From Azolla caroliniana (Eukaryota; Polypodiophyta), in contig JBHGNT010000003.1 in assembly GCA_043228905.1 (NCBI GenBank), positions 10,726,001-10,790,000 on the forward strand: a DNA stretch of 64,000 bases. The letters are read 5' to 3'. A model generated the notes under the pieces. The model was not told the DNA's origin. It worked only from the letters and a program-made list of their open reading frames with translations, and ran no database searches. Positions 44,583 to 55,097 of the stretch are shown here, piece after piece; position 1 is the first letter of the stretch, and every line of letters starts with the position of its first letter. The translations under genes were made by a program, and so were the position numbers.

Positions 44583-45854
44583 TTATTGGCAAAGAACTTG
44601 AGGCCCGCCAAGGTTGGGATAAGGTTTAAATGTCTGTTTAACCTCATTAGTTGTAGTGTTGCAGGTGAAAAGGAGGTTAGATGATCGGTGACAAGGACGT
44701 TGCGCTTGTTTGGAGTTATTATTGGAGCGGTGGTTTGGGTTAGGGTGAGAGTTAGGAAAAGGTTTAGTGCTATTTTTGGAATTAAAGTTAGTGTTTGGGT
44801 TAAACTTAGGTTCTGGGTTAGGGTTTAGGGTAAAGTTTAGATTCCTTTTGGGGTTGGGTGTGGGTGTGTGATTAGAATGTTTATTTAGGTTAATAGTATG
44901 GGGGATAGAATTTTTAGTGTTATTTATCTCGGCTTCTATGGGAGCAATGTACGAGGGACTGTCATAAAACATTTCATTATCATTTTCTTCTTCCCCTTCA
45001 TACATTGTAATGTCTATATCTCTAATATTAGGGTTTTCATATCTATTTTGTTCTCTTGTTTTATCTCTAAGTTCGGTGGCTGTTCTCTTAAGTGTATCAT
45101 CAATGTTGTGATTTAGTGCGATATCGTCACACATTTTTAGGATTTTAGAGCCGAAATCTTGTAGTAACGTATTAATCGTTCCTTGAAAATTAGCAGGCTC
45201 AACATATGATGACACATCCTCAAAATGTTGGGGTTCTTGAAGGATGTTCGCAAAGTTATGTGGATTTGATCTAACGATATTAGGGAAATTATCTAGGGTT
45301 TTAGTATAGGAGTGCACTAGTAAGTCTAGATGTTTAATATAAGTACTTGTTAGATCTTTATTATATTGATCAGTGAGGGTTAGAAAGTCCTTATGCATGT
45401 TATTGTTAATTTCTTCATGATCTATCTTTAGCTTGGGGGGATGAATTCTAAGACTATTAGGGGTTAATTCATGAGAGTATAAGCTCAACATCCTACTACG
45501 GGTATTTTTGGCTTGTTTTTTTCTTTTGAAGAGTTGTTTAAATTCTGTGAATACTCTAGTTTTATATTCTTGTAAGTATTTCGAGCAAAATGATGTATTA
45601 GAAGATGATACCTTAGTATTGGAAACCTTAATATCATGAGTGGAGTTGATGAGTGAGGGAGAGAGAATATAATCTCGAGCGTGCTTTTGTGGTCTTTTAT
45701 TCGCACTATTACGCTTGATAGGGGTCAGTGTAGCCGATGCCATCGTTGCAAACGTCATTACCGTGGGCTGAGGGAACTCTTCACTAGATGGTTGCCCGAA
45801 CATTGTCGATGCAGATCCATTGTGGGTTCCTATCTCCGGTGAATGAACCTCCAT
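44583..45854 (-). CDS. Intact 423-residue ORF in the Penelope-like element
   Basis: An uninterrupted frame from ATG 45854, starting about 190 nt downstream of the hammerhead-like motif. I recognise no domain. The N-terminal 100 residues are Ser/Thr-rich; a Lys/Arg-rich helix (KRKKQAKNTRSRM) follows; the middle is helical with charged residues (FGSKILKMCDDIALNHNIDD, TATELRDKTREQNRYEN); then comes an acidic patch (YEGEEENDNEM). The last 120 residues are Asn/Pro-rich, encoded by degenerate CCCTAAA-type repeats. It may be the element's ORF1, placed after RT because copies are in tandem. Its survival without a stop, in contrast to RT, suggests recent function or chance. Confidence 0.55.
   Translation of the reverse strand: MEVHSPEIGTHNGSASTMFGQPSSEEFPQPTVMTFATMASATLTPIKRNSANKRPQKHARDYILSPSLINSTHDIKVSNTKVSSSNTSFCSKYLQEYKTRVFTEFKQLFKRKKQAKNTRSRMLSLYSHELTPNSLRIHPPKLKIDHEEINNNMHKDFLTLTDQYNKDLTSTYIKHLDLLVHSYTKTLDNFPNIVRSNPHNFANILQEPQHFEDVSSYVEPANFQGTINTLLQDFGSKILKMCDDIALNHNIDDTLKRTATELRDKTREQNRYENPNIRDIDITMYEGEEENDNEMFYDSPSYIAPIEAEINNTKNSIPHTINLNKHSNHTPTPNPKRNLNFTLNPNPEPKFNPNTNFNSKNSTKPFPNSHPNPNHRSNNNSKQAQRPCHRSSNLLFTCNTTTNEVKQTFKPYPNLGGPQVLCQ
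44738..44866 (+). repeat. Degenerate telomere-like repeats
   Basis: The plus strand contains GGTTTGGGTTAGGGTG, GGGTTAGGGTTTAGGG and related spaced TTTAGGG/TTAGGG motifs, the plant telomere-type unit, within the 3' part of the 423-codon ORF. Confidence 0.6.
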
Positions 45855-46044
45855 GTGATATGTTGAATCTTTAGTAGTTGTTGGCCGTATGGCCTAAGCA
45901 AGGAGTCTGAGCGTATAACCTTCGGTGGTTGAATAGTTAGGTTAAATAGTATGGTACCTAAAGAATAGTATAAAAGAGAATAGTAGGGGAGGAGAAAAGA
46001 GAGAAAGAGAGAGAGAATTCAAATTTCAATTTATGTAAGAAAAT

Positions 46045-46095
46045 GTCTTTTGGCAAACACGTTTTGCTCTATATGAGCTCATCAGTGTTAAAGAC
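46045..46095 (-). ncRNA. Hammerhead-ribozyme-like motif (type I)
   Basis: On the minus strand, CTGATGA is followed by a perfect stem II (GCTC-ATATA-GAGC), then AAAAC, a minimal stem III and GTGTT. Flanking GTCTTT and AAAGAC pair as distal stem I, with a two-pair proximal stem next to the core. The short stem III is typical of hammerheads in Penelope-like elements. The conserved G after stem II (G12 in hammerhead numbering) is A here, which should abolish or greatly reduce cleavage. It lies between the RT and the 423-codon ORF. Confidence 0.6.
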
Positions 46096-46288
46096 CATAT
46101 ACAAAAATGTGAGAGGCTTATATAAGGGATGATGAAAGAAGAGAGAAGGGGAGTGGTGGGGATGGATGAGAGGGGTTTTGAATGTGTATAAAGGAGGATG
46201 TGGGAGTTAGGGAGGTAGTGAATGTAGAGAGGGATAGCTTAATGAGTTTGATGGGAAGGGATGATTTGGGGATCTATTATATTTAGTT

Positions 46289-47791
46289 CTAATAGAATGA
46301 TAGCAATAGTAAGTGTGATGTTTTAATGGGATTTGGGGATCTAATATATTTAGTTTTGACTAGATAAGAATAGAGTGATTTGGACTTGGTCCAGCATATG
46401 AAAGGCTTAGGAATGTCTTTTAGTTGGGGATCTAAGCTAAGGTCGGCGTGTAAGTCTTGTAAAAACGAGTGGATGCCTAATTTAGGGGAGTTTTTAGAGT
46501 ACCTAAGCTTGAATATGGTAGGTGTAAGGGAAGATTTGTTTTTATGCTTATGGATGAGAGTATTCCTAAGGGAGAAAGGATGTTTTTTAAAGGCTTTAAG
46601 GATGAAATGGGGTGGGTAACCTCGGCTAATGAGTCTAAGGAAGAAACGTTTTTTCATTTCTAGGTACCCTATAGGTGTGCTTTCTCTAACTAGGTAGCGT
46701 TTTAATTCGTTCGAAATAAAATTTTGTTTAACATGTATGGGATGGTCTGAAGAGAAGGGAAGATATTGATAGGAATTTAATGGTTTTTGGAAACGATTGA
46801 AGGAGAACTTAGAGTTCTCTAGATTGATCCAAATATCCAAGAAAGGGAGCCTAATGGGGGACGTATGGATCGTATGTTTAATAGAGTTATTGGTCATAAG
46901 GCTATAAAAACTAAGGTAGTCTAAGAGTTGGGGTTTCGTACTTGTCCAAACCCCGAATGCATCATCTATTTACCTAGTAAAATAGAAGAGATGGGGTGTG
47001 GTTTGTGAGTTTTCTAAGTGTGATAAGAAAACGCATGCATAGACAACTGAGAAGTTGCTACCCATGGTTGTTCCTTTGATTTGTTGGTATACTTGATTAT
47101 CGAAGGTTAGGTAGTGATTCTCTAGGGTTAGAGTGCTAAGGGTATAGATAAGATTAGTCTTGGCTAAGGAAAATTGGGGGGAGATGATATGGCGAAGTGC
47201 ATCGAGTCCTAACTTAGGGGGAATGCTAGGATAAAGGGATTCTACATCAAAAGAGAAGATGAAACTGTTAGGAGGGGGGGTTAGTTGTTCTAGTTTCTGG
47301 ATGAGGGAGTGTGAGTCTTTTAGGTATTGTTTTTGGAGTACTAGGATGGGTAAAAGTTGAAAATGTAGCCATTTTGAGGTTTGCTCGAATATTGAGTTAT
47401 TATAAGAACAGATGGGTCTAAAGCTAATGGGTGTTTTATGGAGTTTAGGGAGAAAGTAAATATTAGATACTGGATATCCCTTTAGGGGTTTATGGAGTAT
47501 GTAATTAGCTTCGATAAAGGAAAGTGTTCCTAGATTTTTTTGCACTATACTATTTAGGCGATATAAGACTTCTTCTAATGGAAAATGGGTTACTTTTCTA
47601 TAGGTGGTGGTATCCGAGAGGTGGTTTATAGCTTTTTCATAATAGGTATCTTTGTCTAGAACACATACTCCCATGTTCTTATCAGCCAAAAGAACGATAA
47701 TTTGGTTCTTTTTCCTAAGGCTCTTAAGGGTTGTGCGAAGGTGAAATGGTGTCCTAACGGGTTTGGGTTTAGGTTGTTGGAGTTTAGACAA
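46289..47791 (-). pseudogene. Penelope-like reverse transcriptase core
   Basis: A single frame of about 500 codons with one stop. Conserved blocks in order: IIVLLADKNMGVCVLD, FLPKLHKTPISFRPIC, FSFDVESLYPSIPP (catalytic Asp region), YQQIKGTTMGSNFSVVYAC, then TR-stop-IDDAFGVW. The stop (TAA at 46970-46972) sits exactly where the aromatic residue before the catalytic IDD should be. Downstream are RLPFLDIWINLENSKF, KRYLVRESTPIGYLEMKKRF and the C-terminal block FICWTKSKSLYSYLVK, common to Penelope RTs. No endonuclease domain follows. It makes cDNA in the family; this copy cannot without readthrough. Confidence 0.85.
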
Positions 47792-47802
47792 AAGGAGGGT
47801 TT

Positions 47803-48253
47803 TGTCAGGAATAGTACTAAAACAGAGAGAGAATTAGTACTAGAGAAGGGTAGTACTCTTAGTGCTAAGGGGACGGGACCGCGTAAGACTCCCGAGAGAG
47901 GAAGAGAGAAGAGGAGAGAGAGAGAGAGAGAGATAGTGAGGACGAGAGAGAGAGAGAGATGATGATAACAGATTATATATTAGAGGAAAAGTAAGTACAA
48001 AGGGCTATGAGACTAAAGACTGGCGTTGAACCGATTTGGTTTGAAATAATGCCTTGTGCCTCCTTTTATAGTGTTGTCAGGAGTACTCCTGAAGTTTCTA
48101 GAATGTTCCAAAGAACTCTAGAATATACATCAATTTCCTATAATAAAACTTAAATGAAAATAATATCTTTCATATTACAATACATAGTCTAATGGTAAGA
48201 GCTCAACCCATGTACCATAAGGTCATGGGTTTGAGTCTTGCCATATTATGACA
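47803..48253 (-). repeat. Solo gypsy LTR, TSD GGTTT
   Basis: 451 bp bounded by TGTCA...TGACA, with GGTTT on both sides (47798-47802 and 48254-48258). Homologous to the LTR at 10651-11069. Contains GA-repeats, CCTTTTATAG and a tRNA-like AGTCTAATGGTAAGAGC. It interrupts the Penelope RT between its N-terminal and core parts. Orientation is taken from the gypsy fragment at 9.5-11 kb. Confidence 0.9.
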
Positions 48254-48289
48254 GGTTTCATGTTTTTTAATAATATTTTAAAGAGGGGG

Positions 48290-49257
48290 ATATTGAGATG
48301 GTGGATTCCAGTTAGGATTTGGTAGTTTAAATGGATTAAGGGGGGGTGAGTCCATGTCTCTAAAGAAATGTTTTAAAAGTAAAGATCTACTTAAACTAGC
48401 AAATTCTTTAATGATAGTATTAGTGGAAGGTAGAGAGGATGGTGGAATGTATTTGAGTCCTCAGCTTAGCAATTGTGTTTCATTATTTGTGAGGGGGTGT
48501 TCAGATAAATTGTGAATTTTACTTTCTATTCGAAGGGTAGCATTAAGCAGTTTCCAAAACTTTTTTCGTAGCCACATAAAAGTGTCTGGGGTGGAGGCAG
48601 TCCTATTAAGAAGATAAAATAAGCGTCTACAAGGATGCACGGCGTGTCTAAAGTGTTTGTTAACACGCTTAGCACGCCGTGTTAGTCGTTTTTTGGTCGG
48701 CTAGAAGGTGGGTTCCTATGGTGTGTGGTAGGGGGAGGATTAGTGGGGTATGGTGTGGTGGGTGAAGGGGGTTTTATATTAGAGAGGGGATAATAAGAAG
48801 GGGGTTTATTAAGATACGAGGGAGGGGTAGAGTATGAGTTAGAGGGGGGGGTTTCAACAAATGGGGTAAAAAAAGGTGGGGGGGCCAAATGAAAATTAGA
48901 TAAATGAGGGGGAGGGGTAGTATGTGAATTAGGGGCAAAATAGGGGGGGGCATGAGTTAGATTATTGGGAAGTAATGCAGGGGCATGGATGAGATATGGA
49001 AATAATTGAGAGGGAGAGGGGAGGGGAGGAGGCATTTGTTCATAGAGGTTGCCTCCATATGAAGACAAAGGGGGATGTGAGGAGGGAACAGAGAAAGGGG
49101 AGTAATTAGGGTTCTGAAAACGTGAGAGGTGAGGCTGTTGTGAGCATGGATGAGGGGTTGGAAGGAGGGGTGGTGCAAATGTTTGTTGGCTGCCTTGTGT
49201 AGTCCCAAACAACGCGCCATGTAGGCAGGGGGAAGGGTGCATGAGATGGCTGTCCAA
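48290..49257 (-). pseudogene. N-terminal part of the Penelope-like ORF
   Basis: From 49257 a 191-codon Pro-rich ORF (PPLPSPSQLFPY, PPPHLSNFHLAPPP) runs to 48682. In other frames from about 48690 to 48290, KRVNKHFRHAVHPCRRLFYLLNRT, IHNLSEHPLTNNETQLLS and GLKYIPPSSLP match the conserved N-terminal region of Penelope RTs. Frameshifts and a stop separate these from each other and from the core. Confidence 0.65.
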
Positions 49258-49399
49258 TACAGTCCCATACTTGTATACAATAGGGGGGGGAAACGATTGA
49301 TAAAAGAGGCCGCGATCAACCGCGGCATGTTGTTGAGTATTGTGGGGTGGATCACGTTTCTGTGATGTCCAATTATCGTAGGGTGTACCATGTGTACGG
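49172..49399 (-). repeat. Right direct terminal repeat of the Penelope-like element
   Basis: 228 bp matching 43023-43254. Its inner 86 bp form the start of the Pro-rich ORF. The sequence directly right of it is gypsy pol. Confidence 0.88.
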
Positions 49400-49680
49400 C
49401 AATTTATTAAGAATTATTCCAATGTTGTGCTTCCGCTCACTCAACTCACACACAAAAATCAACCATTCACATGGAGTTCAGATGCAACCAAGGCATTTGA
49501 AAGTTTAAAACGAGAGTTTACAACGGCACCTATTTTGGCACATGTCGACCCAACAAAACGCTTCATCCTTGAAGCTTATGCATCCGACTTTGCACTAGGG
49601 AGTGTTTTATCGCTGATTGGAGATGACGGACAACTACACAGAAAATTTGAAGTTGCAGAGATTGTAAAAAGTTAAATGTA
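49400..49680 (+). pseudogene. Ty3/gypsy RT/RNase H junction fragment
   Basis: Reads FIKNYSNVVLPLTQLTHKN, PFTWSSDATKAFESLKREF and FILEAYASDFALGSVLS, the end of RT and start of RNase H (usual D-A-S-D is Y-A-S-D). Cut abruptly on the left by the Penelope repeat. Confidence 0.85.
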
Positions 49681-50310
49681 GAAGCTTATGAACTGGCAGT
49701 CAATCGGTTATCTAGAGATTGAACAAAAAGGTTCGTTAACACACAACACAGAGTACAGAGTAAGGGAGAGAGAGACTGAGTGAGAGCTAACAGCAAAAAT
49801 TCTATTACAAAAATGCTCAATACATTAGACAATGCTTAAGTGCACTTTATATATACATGCCCATTTGTCAGGGTTGTTATGAAGTACTCACATGAACTTC
49901 AATGCTCTGAAAAGAGCATTTGACACTGGCTGCCTACGTTGGACCTACTTAATAAAATAGGTCTACGTCGAGACGTGTGAAATTCCGGATGGGCTTCCAC
50001 ATCTGGATCCGATATTTGGCTGTTAGGAAACAGGACCCTCCGGATGGTAAAGCAAACATCAATAGGAAGTCGTTGCAAAGAAGAGAAGGTCGTTGACACA
50101 ACTGGCGATGAACGACGAAGGGGTGAACCAAGTGGTCACCTAGAAGTTGGACAAGCACAACTTGTCAATATGGAAGTACCGAATGACCAACTTCTTAATG
50201 GGGAAGGGTCATTGGGAATACATAGAGGGAGGATTTGGAGAGGTCGCCCGAGGTGGATGATTATCATCCAACGACATATCAATAGAAAGCGCTCAAGGAT
50301 TTAAAAAAAT
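49681..50310. other. LTR-like remnant, minus orientation
   Basis: 49700-50010 has the order seen in the copia LTRs here (GAGAGAGAGACTGAG, AATGCTCAATACATTAG, TTTATATATAC, GTACTCACATGAACTTCAATGCTC), so it is probably a diverged copia LTR. 50044-50304 is open but unrecognised. Confidence 0.4.
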
Positions 50311-53200
50311 CTCTCACTGTTATCCATTTGCATCATGCTCTAATATCATATAACATCCAAGTAAATAGAATTGGTTATAATTTTCATATATTTATGCTTC
50401 TCTCCTAAGCCATGATGTAGTATCATCCCTAATCAAGGTAGGTCAACGTTGCCATTTTCCCTTAAAAAATTAGGAAAAATATTAATACATAAAAAACCCC
50501 TTTAATAATATAAGGATAATACTTGTAAAGCATAAATTTAGGAACTTAATCTACTAAAAATATTCCCAAGCAAATAAAATAGAAAAGAGTATCAATCTAT
50601 TTATTGTACTACTTTGAAATGAATTAAGGATAGAATACATAACATATGCTCTATTGGAGATATATGGTCTATTGTTTTTGAGAACCTTACTATGAAAAGC
50701 TATATGCAAAATCTATTAACAGTCATTTTGTGAAAAATAGTGTTTTGTAGAATTATACAAATTCGACATCCATCAACAATATGTGGGTACTATTGACATT
50801 TATCCAAAAACATATTGTATCCTCTTTGATGGATAGCCATTCTCTTTGTCAACCCAATGAAACCTTGCATTCCACAAGGGGAATGTTGGTTTCATGCTTG
50901 TGTGCTAAATACATGCCTCTCATCTGCCGTAAAAATAATATTGAGTTCACCATAATCAACATAGGATATTTCACATTATATATACCCTTTGAATCATTAA
51001 TCTAAATGTCACAATTGAGAACATCAACATGTAAATTCTAAATGTGTGGCGGTACAAACACTTTCATAAGCTAAAAGTAACTAATTCAAATCCAATTATA
51101 AGTTATTTAAATTAGTCTTTTCATGAGATGATGTAGGGGGGAGGGTTCATACTTGACATGATTAAATTTAAATAAACATAAAAAAAATCAATATTTGAAG
51201 ATTTCCCAATTGGTGAATTTGCTAGCTCTATGTGTGCCAGGGGGTCAATCCAACCAATTCCATATAGCTAATCGATTGCAGGTGGCTCATATCTAATCAC
51301 TTATTGCATTTGCCAATGAAGCACAACCTTGCGGCAAGGAAACCCTACAATCCTTGAAACTAATAGACTTCTTTTGCATGTCAAATGATCCTTATGTGGT
51401 CTCCTTTCCTTGCATGTTCACACTCAAATGGATTTAGTCTAGTTTGAAGAGGTTGGGCAAGAAACTTCATCTCCTAGACCAATGATGTTTTACCACATCA
51501 ACATGGATTTGTGGTTCAACACTTGGTCTAGTCTCTTTCTTATTCTTTAATACATGTTAACACATAAAACATGATTCATTGTGGGCAAGAAATTTCTCAT
51601 CCTCACTAAAATGATGTTGTACAACATGAAAATGGATTTATGAAGTGTAAGACTCAAGCTTTCGTCTTCAACGTCCAGTTGCCCATATAGTTCTAGCCGG
51701 ACAAGGAGATTTGTCCAACCCACACCCGCCTCGTCAATGGTGTGACACTACATGAAATATGGATTTCCATAATGCGAAGTTAGTCATAGACATTGATGTC
51801 ATTTGGTGACACAAGTGAGGCCGGAGTGGAAGAATTGCATGTGTGAGAACATGGGAATGGGTTTTGTCTTGCTCCAAGTGTGAGTGAAGTGAATCTATGT
51901 AGTCTTAGTGAAGAGGCTTATATTTAATGTGAAGTGGGCACACAATTAGTAGACATTAATAAAAATGAATGGCATTGGGGAGCAAATTTTTGTTGCTGGA
52001 TGGGCTCGATTTGGAACCGTTGGATCTTAATGAGAGGGAGGGGTTTGATTGCAATAACTATATGTTTGGACCGTTGGATCTACTGCGAGTGAGAGAAGGA
52101 GAGCCGTCGATCTTTCGATTCATTCTTTAAAGGAATTTTTGCTGGGATTTGAGTTGATGATGTGTGGTAAAAAAAAAAGACGAACAAAAACAAAGGAAGA
52201 AGAAAAACAGGAAGCAGAAAAAAAGAGCTTAATTTAAAAAATATAGTTAGTAAAAACTATTTTTATTGCTCCAAATAAATATAGAATTTGCATTAAAAAA
52301 GGGTCAGTAAGTCTTATTATTATTATTATATTTAATTGCCAATTAAGATGAGATTTTAATAAGCAAAACAATATATAGTTTTGGCACACATTTTATATAT
52401 AATAATGTATGTATATTATATCATTTCTATGTATTTATTTTTCCAATATATATATATATATATATAGAAATTAAGAGCGATTGTCGATTGAATAATCGTT
52501 GGAAAAAAATGAAAATAAAATAAAAAACACTCAAAAAACAAAAAACCAATATATATATATACATACATATATTATTAGATATATATATATATATATATAT
52601 ACATATATACTCATCTATCTCTAAGTTGAAACAAGAAATAATGGGGGAAAAAAGAAAATACGAAAAATAGTTTATTTACGCCAGAATTGAATTCTTTTTT
52701 TTATTATCTACTTTTCAATTTATGTATGTATGTATGTATGTATGTATGTATGTATGCAGTGGTCCTCCTCCGTCTGTTTGTTAAAAATACAGTGTGTGTG
52801 TGGGAATTCATACATAATTGAAATGATAATACAGTGCTTACAATTAATGTCTTTTTTATTTATTTATAATCAAACACAAATATTATGAATAGAGAAGGTA
52901 TGTATTCATAAAATCAAATACACCCTTAAAAACCCAGGAAAAACAGAAAACGAATAAACAAACTGAGCGAAATTAAAGAAGAAAAGAAGAAGAAAGGGAA
53001 GGGAAGGGCAAGAAAGTAGGAGACACAAAAAAAAGAAGCAGTAGCCAATGGAAATACATACATACATACGTATATACATGTATTATGTACATATGTAAAT
53101 AAAATATAATGTAAAGCCGAAAATAAAATAAAATCTACATTGGATTCCAAGCAATTCTTCTATCTACATACATTACATTACATTCTTACCTGTTATTACT
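50311..53200. other. AT-rich intergenic DNA with microsatellites
   Basis: No supported gene. (TA)n near 52447-52466 and 52567-52600, a GTAT/TATG run at 52722-52757, and A-rich purine tracts (52170-52220). The stretch 51230-52140 is less AT-rich but shows no recognisable coding. Probably the upstream flank of the CFL1-like gene. Confidence 0.5.
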
Positions 53201-53299
53201 ATTCTTCTTATTATTAGTATATCATCACTAAATCCACACTCTCTCTCTCTCTCTCTCGATCGACAAAGAATTTGCACTTCTTTTGTGTTCTGTTCTCCT

Positions 53300-53346
<47 letters not shown>

Positions 53347-54341
53347 TTTCTGTTCCTTTTCCTTTCTATTACTAGAGCTCTGTTTCTCTCGTCACTTACT
53401 TGCATTGCTAATCCAAATCTATTTATATCGCCCGATTCTTTGTACTGCAAGGCTAGTCTTCCTCCTTTGTTTGCCTCCTGATTAGTGCAGGCAGCTAAGT
53501 AATTAGCTGCCCTAATCAGCACCATTTACCATCCATCCTTAATTTCTTTGTTGGAGCTCCTCCCCTGCACAAGCTCTATTAGTATGGCCCTCTTCTCCTG
53601 GATTGATTAGTTGTACCCTTTTTCTCTTGCTTGATTAATCTATCTAGTCAGTCGTAATCCTTTCAATTAGTTAGCATTCATTTTTCTATTTGATGTCAAA
53701 TTCCTTACCTCACACGAGCAACACTCTGTTCTTCTTGATTAAGACACATCAGATTAGTGTGCAGTGAGTAGTGACTCTTCAATCCCCTTTTGTTCTTATT
53801 AATACCATTCTCTCTCTATCTCAACCTCAAGTTGCTTTGGCTGTAAGATCAACACACTTCCTTCTTGATTATGCTAGTCCGATTAGACATGACATTTCGA
53901 TCCTTTGATTAGCTATCCTAATTGATACTGCGTCCTAGCCAATCTCAATTTGCATTTCGAAGCTTAATGAGGGATAGTTGCTCTGCAGATTTCAAGCTAT
54001 ATATACTGATAAATTCTTCCAGACTTGAGTTAACTACAGGGGAATCAAACTTGCAAGAAGCAAGAAAACAGAAGGAAAAAAGCAGGAAAGGAAGAGGAAC
54101 TTGCAAGAAAATTAGCTCTTGCTAACACGGCAACCTTCCACCACATTTTCAAGCTGAGGAACAGAGAAAAAAGACGGAAAATTTAACAAAAGAATTATTA
54201 GTAAAAGAAAAAAGAAAAAAGAAAAACCGAAAAGCTTTTCGATCTCTCCTTCAGAGACTTGATAACGGTGAATTTTTTTTCATCACTGTTTTCTTGTTTT
54301 ATAAATTTCTTCTGCATAAATCAAAGCCTTAGCCATAAGCC
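53201..54341 (+). promoter_or_regulatory. Promoter/5' UTR region of the CFL1-like gene
   Basis: Pyrimidine-rich tracts (CT)n at 53240-53258 and 53299-53342, typical of plant promoters and leaders, then C/T-rich sequence to the ATG. No transcription start can be fixed. The Arg/Glu-repeat reading opposite the CT tract is not a gene. Confidence 0.5.
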
Positions 54342-55060
54342 ATGGGCACGGTAATGTGTTCTTCATCACTATTCGACCTCCACAGAATCAGAGGGTTTCT
54401 ATCCTCTTCTTCTCCTGAAAACCCTAACATTAATTCGTCATCAGCACCAAATATCCATGAAAAGCTTGAGAAAGAAGAAGAGGTCCCTGTGGACCTTAGT
54501 GCAAGTAGTTGCCATGGTCCACTTCCACAGGGTTGGGAGCAACATCTTGATCTCAAGGTTGGTAACTTCATCTGTCTGTCTATATATCCGTTTCTCTTCA
54601 ATTAATCACGGTTTTAACGCTTAAGTGTCTATTGTTTAAGGGTTAGGGCTTTGTACATTTAAAAGCTTCCTTTCCTCTTCCATTAATTTAGGTGTAAGGT
54701 CTACCGTACCGTCCAGGTTCAAAAGGATAATAATCTATCTGTTTTCGTTTTATTTTGCATATATGATTCCTTTCTTCTTCTTTTTTGCATTTACTTCTAA
54801 TTCAATCCTTAGTCTCTCAGGGTTGGGGCTATGGTTGAAGGATCTCTAAACCCTAGACCTAATCACCATCTCTGATATCAAGTACATTTGAACCTCATCT
54901 TTAACCGCTCTTTTCTCTCCTTCTAACTCTTGTATGCACTATAACTCATCCAATGTGTTGTTGTTCATTTTGGTTCATTCCACATGTTATGCTAGTCCAT
55001 AATAACTCATCTTCCTTTGCATCCTCAATGGTGCATCTCTTCTTCTTCTACTAAGTTCTA

Positions 55061-55097
<37 letters not shown>

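Larger units (their letters stand above)
43023..49399 (-). mobile_element. Penelope-like element, endonuclease-deficient type
   Basis: Minus-strand order: direct repeat (49399-49172), Pro-rich ORF, RT N-terminal part, solo-LTR insertion, RT core, hammerhead-like motif, 423-codon ORF, AT-rich and tRNA-like sequence, direct repeat (43254-43023). The RT has Penelope hallmarks (LLADKNMG, YFLPKLHK, SFDVESLYPSIP, KGTTMGSNFS, IDDAFGVW, LPFLDIWI) and ends with a WTKSKSLYSYLVKTKY block. No GIY-YIG motif follows. Terminal direct repeats and hammerheads are known features of Penelope-like elements. It may be a tandem of two partial copies, because an ORF and ribozyme lie downstream of RT. Flanks differ (copia fragment left, gypsy fragment right), so rearrangement accompanied or followed insertion. 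Confidence 0.75.

Noticed and set aside
43023-49399. The 43-49 kb block as an LTR retrotransposon, because of its direct terminal repeats
   Set aside because: The RT is Penelope-type, there is no PBS, polypurine tract, protease or integrase, and the repeats lack TG...CA ends.
52447-52757. TA- and TATG-repeats as an origin or matrix attachment site
   Set aside because: Simple microsatellites. Nothing beyond base composition supports a specific role.
53214-53525. Arg/Glu-repeat protein opposite the CT tract, and Leu/Ser-repeat proteins on the plus strand
   Set aside because: These are translations of a (CT)n/(GA)n microsatellite in the CFL1-like promoter/leader, with no other coding features.
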